NCBI GenBank assembly: GCA_900547725.1
Contig: URHR01000035.1
Span: 1-19,818, forward strand
Direction: 5' to 3'
Source: an uncultured Eubacteriales bacterium
Lineage (GTDB): Bacteria; Bacillota; Clostridia; Oscillospirales; CAG-272
Length of the DNA: 19,818 nt
The notes under the pieces were generated by a model. That model made no database searches. It saw only the letters and a list, made by a program, of their open reading frames with translations, and was not told the origin of the DNA. Below are positions 16,586-19,818 of this stretch, piece after piece. Position numbers and translations under genes: made by a program. The stretch's first letter is position 1; each line of letters opens with the position of its first letter.

Positions 16586-16795
16586 ATGGCATTCGGGATA
16601 TTCGGCAGGAAACTGCGCAAGGCGACCAAACAGCAGGAGCGTGCGTTTTCCGAGCAACTGAAAGAGGAGCACGTCGGCTTCCGCGACGGGTTCGCGATGG
16701 TTCTGGCGGCGTTCCTGACCATCATCCTCCCGTGTCTCCTGATTCTCTGCGGGCTCGGCGCGCTGATGCTCTGGCTCTTCGGCGCGTTCCGGTAA
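16586..16795 (+). CDS. Small single-span membrane protein at the end of the importer operon
   Basis: The ATG at 16586 lies 6 nt after GGGAGG (16574-16579). The in-frame ATG at 16580 directly abuts that site and is less likely. The 69-residue product starts MAFGIFGRKLRKATKQQERAF, a basic amphipathic N-terminus. It has one hydrophobic segment (about 36-64, MVLAAFLTIILPCLLILCG) and ends shortly after. It lies 39 nt after the OppF-type gene and has no promoter of its own, so it is likely cotranscribed. No family is recognised. It could be an accessory or regulatory microprotein of the transporter. Confidence 0.7.
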   Translation: MAFGIFGRKLRKATKQQERAFSEQLKEEHVGFRDGFAMVLAAFLTIILPCLLILCGLGALMLWLFGAFR

Positions 16796-16897
16796 AGGGG
16801 ACGGGGGGGACACGTTGGGGAAACTTCTTGGAAGAAGTTTCCCCAAACCCCTTCAAGAACTTTCAACGCATTGGAGAGGTGCGAACATGGCGGCTTG
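16796..16897 (+). repeat. Dispersed palindromic intergenic element, copy 1
   Basis: A perfect 15-bp inverted repeat (16815-16829 with 16832-16846, core GGGGAAACTTCTT) is followed by a conserved tail CTTCAAGAACTTTCAACGC and then TGCGAACAT. Its reverse complement recurs at 18600-18690. It begins right after the stop codon of the small membrane protein and may double as the importer operon's terminator, though no long T run follows. Confidence 0.8.
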
Positions 16898-16987
16898 GAC
16901 CGCTGGTTTTTATATTTTTGATTTGATGCTCGAAAAAGTGTCGAAAATTGATTTTTTCAATAAAATTATTATTTTTTCGGAAATCTA
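16898..16987. other. AT-rich non-coding DNA between the repeat element and the next promoter
   Basis: About 90 bases of mostly A/T with several T6 and A5 runs. No ORF or clear RNA structure is seen. It belongs to the low-GC segment bracketed by the two inverted repeat elements. Confidence 0.5.
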
Positions 16988-17016
16988 TTGACAATGGGCG
17001 GAAAATGTGATATAAT
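16988..17016 (+). promoter_or_regulatory. Consensus sigma-A promoter for the leader ORF and secreted protein
   Basis: TTGACA (16988-16993) and TATAAT (17011-17016) match the consensus exactly with a 17-bp spacer. TG at 17008-17009 gives an extended -10 as well. This is among the strongest-looking promoters in the window. The transcript would carry about 205 nt before the secreted-protein start. Confidence 0.92.
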
Positions 17017-17061
17017 ATGAATGGAAACTGATATTTTGTAAAAGTAAGATTGAGGTGCAAG

Positions 17062-17190
17062 ATGAGAGCAGAAACATTGGCGGTTGCGCTTAATCAGCAT
17101 ATCTATTATAAAAGAGTGTTGATTTGGAGGGGGCGATTGAAGTGGATTTCAGCAGGTGAATCTGCTTCCCGTTTTGGTGGATTCACCTGA
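17062..17190 (+). CDS. 42-residue leader-like ORF
   Basis: The ATG at 17062 follows a GAGGTG ribosome-binding site (17052-17057). The product starts MRAETLAVALNQHIYYKRV, is basic, and has no recognised domain or membrane span. It lies between the consensus promoter and the secreted-protein gene, ending 39 nt before the ATG of the latter. Its stop codon falls in the 3' arm of a 10-bp hairpin (17153-17189), so translation of the ORF would open that structure. It may be a regulatory leader peptide, a small protein, or a degenerate gene remnant. Confidence 0.4.
   Translation: MRAETLAVALNQHIYYKRVLIWRGRLKWISAGESASRFGGFT
17153..17189 (+). promoter_or_regulatory. Hairpin overlapping the leader ORF stop codon
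   Basis: CAGGTGAATC (17153-17162) and GATTCACCTG (17180-17189) are perfect complements around a 17-nt loop. No T run follows, so termination is unlikely. It ends about 25 nt before the AAGGAG site of the downstream gene. An attenuation-like or mRNA-stability role is possible. Confidence 0.6.
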
Positions 17191-17229
17191 TACAGGCAAA
17201 CAAGAACCATGACAAAAAGGAGAAAGAAT

Positions 17230-18534
17230 ATGAGAAAACTGCGTTTTATTCCGTTGGCACTTTCTTTGATTATGATTCTTTTGACCGTATCGTCTCCCAT
17301 CTTTGCGACACCCACGGATTTGGAGGTAACCCCGAAGAACGAGTTTAACCCCCGAATCTATATTCGAACCGATAAACCGATTCTTTCGGAGATGACGGCG
17401 GAGGAACAGTTTGACTTTTTGGTTGAAGCGGGAGTTGAGATACCAGAGTTTGTGCAAAGAGGTGGGGACAACTCAAGTTTCATAGCTGCTGTTATTAAGA
17501 ATACAGAGATTTATCCGAACTTTTTCAATGCCATCAGCTATTCTGTCATGTACGATTTTGGCAATGCGATTCGAGATGCGGTGAATGCTTATTATGGCAG
17601 AGAAGCACTTTTGACACAGCTCTCGTTTGAGGAGCAGCTTCAGATTCTTGCTGATTATGGCGCGAATATTTCCGAAAAAAATTTGGAGAGCTATGCGGAT
17701 TTTATTCAACTCTCTATTTATCTTTCGGAAATTCAGAACCGTCAGAGTATAGTCAGCAACCCCGTAGCTGATGAGATTGGCAAAGAAATTCTCGATGCGG
17801 TGAATGCATATTATTATGCACGCCCCAATGCACTGGAGACGTTGGCTTATGTGCGCCAACAGAACACGAGCAGTGGTTGGCTTGTAGATAGCTCAACTTT
17901 CTGTAATTGGGAGACTTCCTTCCTGAATTATAATTGTTATGCTTATGCTGTTGGTCGAACGGATTCTGCCTATTGGCCCGGAAAGTTTTCAACAGTACAT
18001 GATAGCTCAAACTTTGATTTGAGTGTATCTATCGCAACACTGGCAGGTAATGTTGCATCTGATTTACGTTCCAGTACTTTTTCTCAAAATTGTGTAACAA
18101 TTACGACAACGCGCCCAACTTCTCTTGAGTCGGGAGAAAAATGTATCTGTATCAGAAAGGGATCGGGGGATTTCCACTTCATGAAAATGGAATCTTCCAG
18201 TGAGTGGCGGCATAAACCCGGCAGATCAATTCCGCTGAAGTATAAATATCTTCCGTCCAACGATCAAGTTTGGTCGAATGAAGCTGTTATTGCCGGCTCT
18301 TATTTTGAGCCGACTCAGACCTATGATAGCACAATCTATTATATCATTTATAAGTCGAATCACGTCTACAGCCATAATGTGTGGACCGGAAATCATTATC
18401 ATTCCGGCAACAGACATTACTATGAATATGCAGACAAATGCTCCTGCGGTGATACCACCGCTGTTACATGGATTGACAAACCGTGTATAAAGGGAAATTG
18501 CGCTTTGCCTTGGAGCATCAAAGAAACGCAGTAA
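17230..18534 (+). CDS. Secreted protein with a papain-like Cys/His pattern
   Basis: The ATG at 17230 has AAAAAGGAG 7 nt upstream; an in-frame ATG at 17209 precedes that site and is rejected. The 434-residue product has a signal peptide ending near IFA-TPTD. Residues about 55-125 and 131-198 form an internal repeat; each has EEQ near its start and a DAVNAYY motif near its end. The core has C236 in NYNCYAYAVGR followed by PGKFS, then H316 in DFHFMK and H328 in WRHKPG. This Cys...His order and the CYAYA...HF...HKPG pattern resemble NlpC/P60- or papain-fold proteins of Firmicutes, so a peptidase, amidase or transglutaminase-like activity is possible but unproven. A Cys/His-rich tail (CSCGD, then KPCIKGNC) recalls the modules of the large surface protein. 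Codon use is more AT-rich than in neighbours. Confidence 0.8.
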   Translation: MRKLRFIPLALSLIMILLTVSSPIFATPTDLEVTPKNEFNPRIYIRTDKPILSEMTAEEQFDFLVEAGVEIPEFVQRGGDNSSFIAAVIKNTEIYPNFFNAISYSVMYDFGNAIRDAVNAYYGREALLTQLSFEEQLQILADYGANISEKNLESYADFIQLSIYLSEIQNRQSIVSNPVADEIGKEILDAVNAYYYARPNALETLAYVRQQNTSSGWLVDSSTFCNWETSFLNYNCYAYAVGRTDSAYWPGKFSTVHDSSNFDLSVSIATLAGNVASDLRSSTFSQNCVTITTTRPTSLESGEKCICIRKGSGDFHFMKMESSSEWRHKPGRSIPLKYKYLPSNDQVWSNEAVIAGSYFEPTQTYDSTIYYIIYKSNHVYSHNVWTGNHYHSGNRHYYEYADKCSCGDTTAVTWIDKPCIKGNCALPWSIKETQ

Positions 18535-18547
18535 CACAATAGCATCG

Positions 18548-18580
18548 GGCGCTCCGAATCCAAGATTCGGAGCGCCTTTT
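18548..18580 (+). terminator. Intrinsic terminator of the secreted-protein gene
   Basis: GGCGCTCCGAATC (18548-18560) and GATTCGGAGCGCC (18564-18576) form a perfect 13-bp stem with a CAA loop, followed by T4. It lies 13 nt past the stop codon. Confidence 0.88.
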
Positions 18581-18599
18581 CTATGCAGGTTTCTCAATC

Positions 18600-18690
18600 C
18601 GAGCCGCGATGTTCGCAGTCACCCCTGCGTTGAAAGTTCTTGAAAGGGTTTGGGAAAACTTCTTTCAAGAAGTTTTCCCAACGCATCCCC
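18600..18690 (-). repeat. Dispersed palindromic intergenic element, copy 2 (inverted)
   Basis: On the minus strand it matches the element at 16796-16897: AGGGGA directly after a stop codon, then the 15-bp palindrome (plus-strand 18650-18664 with 18667-18681), the tail CTTTCAAGAACTTTCAACGC and TGCGAACAT. It sits immediately 3' of manA in the same relative orientation as copy 1 to the importer operon, so it may serve as the manA terminator. Confidence 0.82.
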
Positions 18691-19680
18691 TTATACAGCG
18701 GAGACGATGAGGGTGGCATTCCCCGAGAGGGAGGCGGGGAGACCTGCGGGCAGGAGCCAGCTTTCCAGATTGTCGCCCTTTGCAAGCGTGTAGCTTTCGC
18801 CGCCGCAGACCAGCGTCGCGGAGCCGTCCACGCACAGCAAATGGCGCATTCCCGCAAAGTCGGGGAGTGTGACTGCGGAGCCGTTCAGTGTCAGGCGCTC
18901 CACGCGGAAGAAGTCGCAGTCGGCAAGCACCTCGCCGTTTGCAAGACTGTCGGAGCGGCGGGAAAAGCGGATTGTGTCAATTTCCTCCGCCGTGAACGGA
19001 CGCACCACGTCCAGCGCCTTTTCCACGTGCAGGGGGCGCAGCTTGCCGTCCTTGTCGCGGCGGTCGTAATCGTAAACGCGATAGGTCAAGTCGCAGTTCT
19101 GCTGAATTTCGGCAATCAGAATTCCGCCGCCGATGGCGTGCAGAAGCCCTGCGGGAATGAAGTAGACCTCGCCCTTACGGACTTTTTGACGGTGCATCAC
19201 GCCGTCGATTTTTCCCGCGCGAACCGCTTCGGCAAACTCCGCGCGCCCCACGCCCGCACGAAGCCCGCAAATGATCTCCGCGCCGGGGGCGGCGTCCACG
19301 ATGTACCACATCTCGGTCTTGCCTCTGTCGCCCTCCACCCGCGCGGCGTAAGCGTCGTCGGGGTGCACCTGCACCGACAGGCGGTCGGCGGCGTCGATCA
19401 GCTTAATCAGAAGCGGGAAGGTCTCCTCAGACCAATCCGGCGCGATGAAGGTGAGCCCCACGCGGTCGATGACCTCCTCCAGTGTCTGTCCCGCAAGCGC
19501 GCCGTTGAGAATGCGGCTTTTTTCGTTTTTGCGGACGGTCAGCTCCCAACTTTCGCCAACCGTGTCTCCGCCCGACTGCTTACCCCACTCCCGCACCAAC
19601 CGCGTGCCGCCCCAGATGGGCGATTTGGTCACGCAGGAGAGGCGGAACGGGTAAAGTGAAAGCGCTGTTTTGTCTGTCAT
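18691..19680 (-). CDS. manA: Mannose-6-phosphate isomerase, class I (short form)
   Basis: Cytoplasmic zinc enzyme interconverting mannose-6-phosphate and fructose-6-phosphate, feeding mannose into glycolysis or supplying mannose for glycan synthesis. The ATG at 19680 has GGAGGA 6 nt upstream on the minus strand; the longer open frame to 19746 runs through the promoter and is rejected. The 329 residues fit the short Firmicutes form. The expected metal ligands are visible: Q104 and H106 in QVHPDD, E123 in KTEMWYIVD and H181 in GLLHAIGGG. R201 in LTYRVYDYDR is the conserved active-site arginine, and PIWGGTRL near the N-terminus is typical. It is transcribed convergently with the secreted-protein gene and appears monocistronic here. 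Confidence 0.94.
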   Translation of the reverse strand: MTDKTALSLYPFRLSCVTKSPIWGGTRLVREWGKQSGGDTVGESWELTVRKNEKSRILNGALAGQTLEEVIDRVGLTFIAPDWSEETFPLLIKLIDAADRLSVQVHPDDAYAARVEGDRGKTEMWYIVDAAPGAEIICGLRAGVGRAEFAEAVRAGKIDGVMHRQKVRKGEVYFIPAGLLHAIGGGILIAEIQQNCDLTYRVYDYDRRDKDGKLRPLHVEKALDVVRPFTAEEIDTIRFSRRSDSLANGEVLADCDFFRVERLTLNGSAVTLPDFAGMRHLLCVDGSATLVCGGESYTLAKGDNLESWLLPAGLPASLSGNATLIVSAV

Positions 19681-19722
19681 GTTTTTCCTCCGTTGCGGTT
19701 TTGCCGCTCTTGTTCTGTTGAT

Positions 19723-19751
19723 ATTATAGCACAATTCGGAGACCAAAACAA
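19723..19751 (-). promoter_or_regulatory. Promoter of manA
   Basis: On the minus strand TATAAT (19728..19723) has TG one base upstream (extended -10). A weak -35, TTGTTT (19751..19746), lies 17 bp away. The leader to the ATG would be about 36 nt. Confidence 0.7.
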
Positions 19752-19771
19752 GAGATACAGTAAAATTCTTG

Positions 19772-19818
19772 GAGGAAAGACCTCGGGGCGTTGCCCCAAA
19801 CCCTACTTAGGAAACTTC
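19772..19818. repeat. Probable truncated copy of a palindromic intergenic element at the window edge
   Basis: It contains a GGGGC/GCCCC hairpin (19785-19789, 19793-19797), then CCAAACCC, and ends GGAAACTTC, the first arm of the palindrome seen at 16815 and 18650. The second arm would lie beyond the window. The overall match is shorter and less exact than between the other two copies. Confidence 0.4.

Noticed and set aside
14939..16846. 635-codon minus-strand open frame opposite the OppF-type ATPase gene
   Set aside because: The plus frame carries every ABC motif. The minus frame is low-complexity Arg/Leu/Gln-rich sequence arising from high GC at third positions.
17209..17229. Upstream ATG for the secreted protein
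   Set aside because: It lies before the AAAAAGGAG ribosome-binding site, and using it would add a very basic run before the signal peptide. The ATG at 17230 has proper spacing.
16898..18599. Transposon with its own transposase between the inverted elements
   Set aside because: No transposase, integrase or recombinase reading frame is present between the two copies. At most this is a passive cassette.

Overview
The window reads as chromosomal DNA from an anaerobic, Gram-positive-type Clostridia bacterium, probably an uncultured gut-type member of the Oscillospirales/Eubacteriales. This is inferred from several things. Shine-Dalgarno sites are strong (GGAGG type) ahead of every gene, and promoters are near-consensus sigma-A type with 16-18 bp spacers, five of six carrying a TGn extended -10. 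There is a lipoprotein substrate-binding protein and a very large surface protein with Cys-x2-Cys-Gly modules. Coding DNA is moderately GC-rich and intergenic DNA is AT-rich. No rRNA, tRNA, CRISPR array or transposase gene is visible.

Layout. (1) 1-434: the first codons and promoter of a leftward gene, a perfect 44-nt palindrome, and the promoter of the next gene. (2) 435-5387: a 1650-residue exported, membrane-anchored surface protein. It has a beta-rich head, an Ig-like domain, 17 Cys-rich modules and two copies of an amidotransferase-like alpha/beta domain, created by an in-frame tandem duplication with a period of 1488 nt. (3) 5575-8155: a two-gene serine biosynthesis operon, serC-serA, with its own consensus promoter and terminator. 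(4) 8460-16795: an oligopeptide/dipeptide-type ABC importer operon encoding a lipoprotein binding protein, two permeases, two ATPases and a 69-residue membrane protein. (5) 16796-18690: a more AT-rich segment with a consensus promoter, a 42-codon leader-like ORF with a hairpin at its stop codon, and a secreted protein with a papain-like Cys/His pattern. It is bracketed by two inverted copies of a roughly 85-bp palindromic intergenic element. (6) 18691-19680: manA on the minus strand, followed on the right by its promoter and what looks like half of another palindromic element at the window edge.

The most unusual content is the ABC importer. Its OppC-type permease carries about 330 extra residues between TM1 and the conserved GTDQRGRD motif, and these read as seven RCC1-like blades, which would place a complete beta-propeller outside the membrane where the binding protein docks. 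Its OppF-type ATPase carries about 185 extra, charged, coiled-coil-like residues between Walker A and the Q-loop. Its binding protein is large (738 aa) and seems to carry at its N-terminus a segment that usually sits at the C-terminus of this family. Together they suggest a remodelled peptide importer with added modules on both faces of the membrane. I do not know of a functional description of this arrangement. The module assignments rest on reading motifs by eye and need profile or structure searches.
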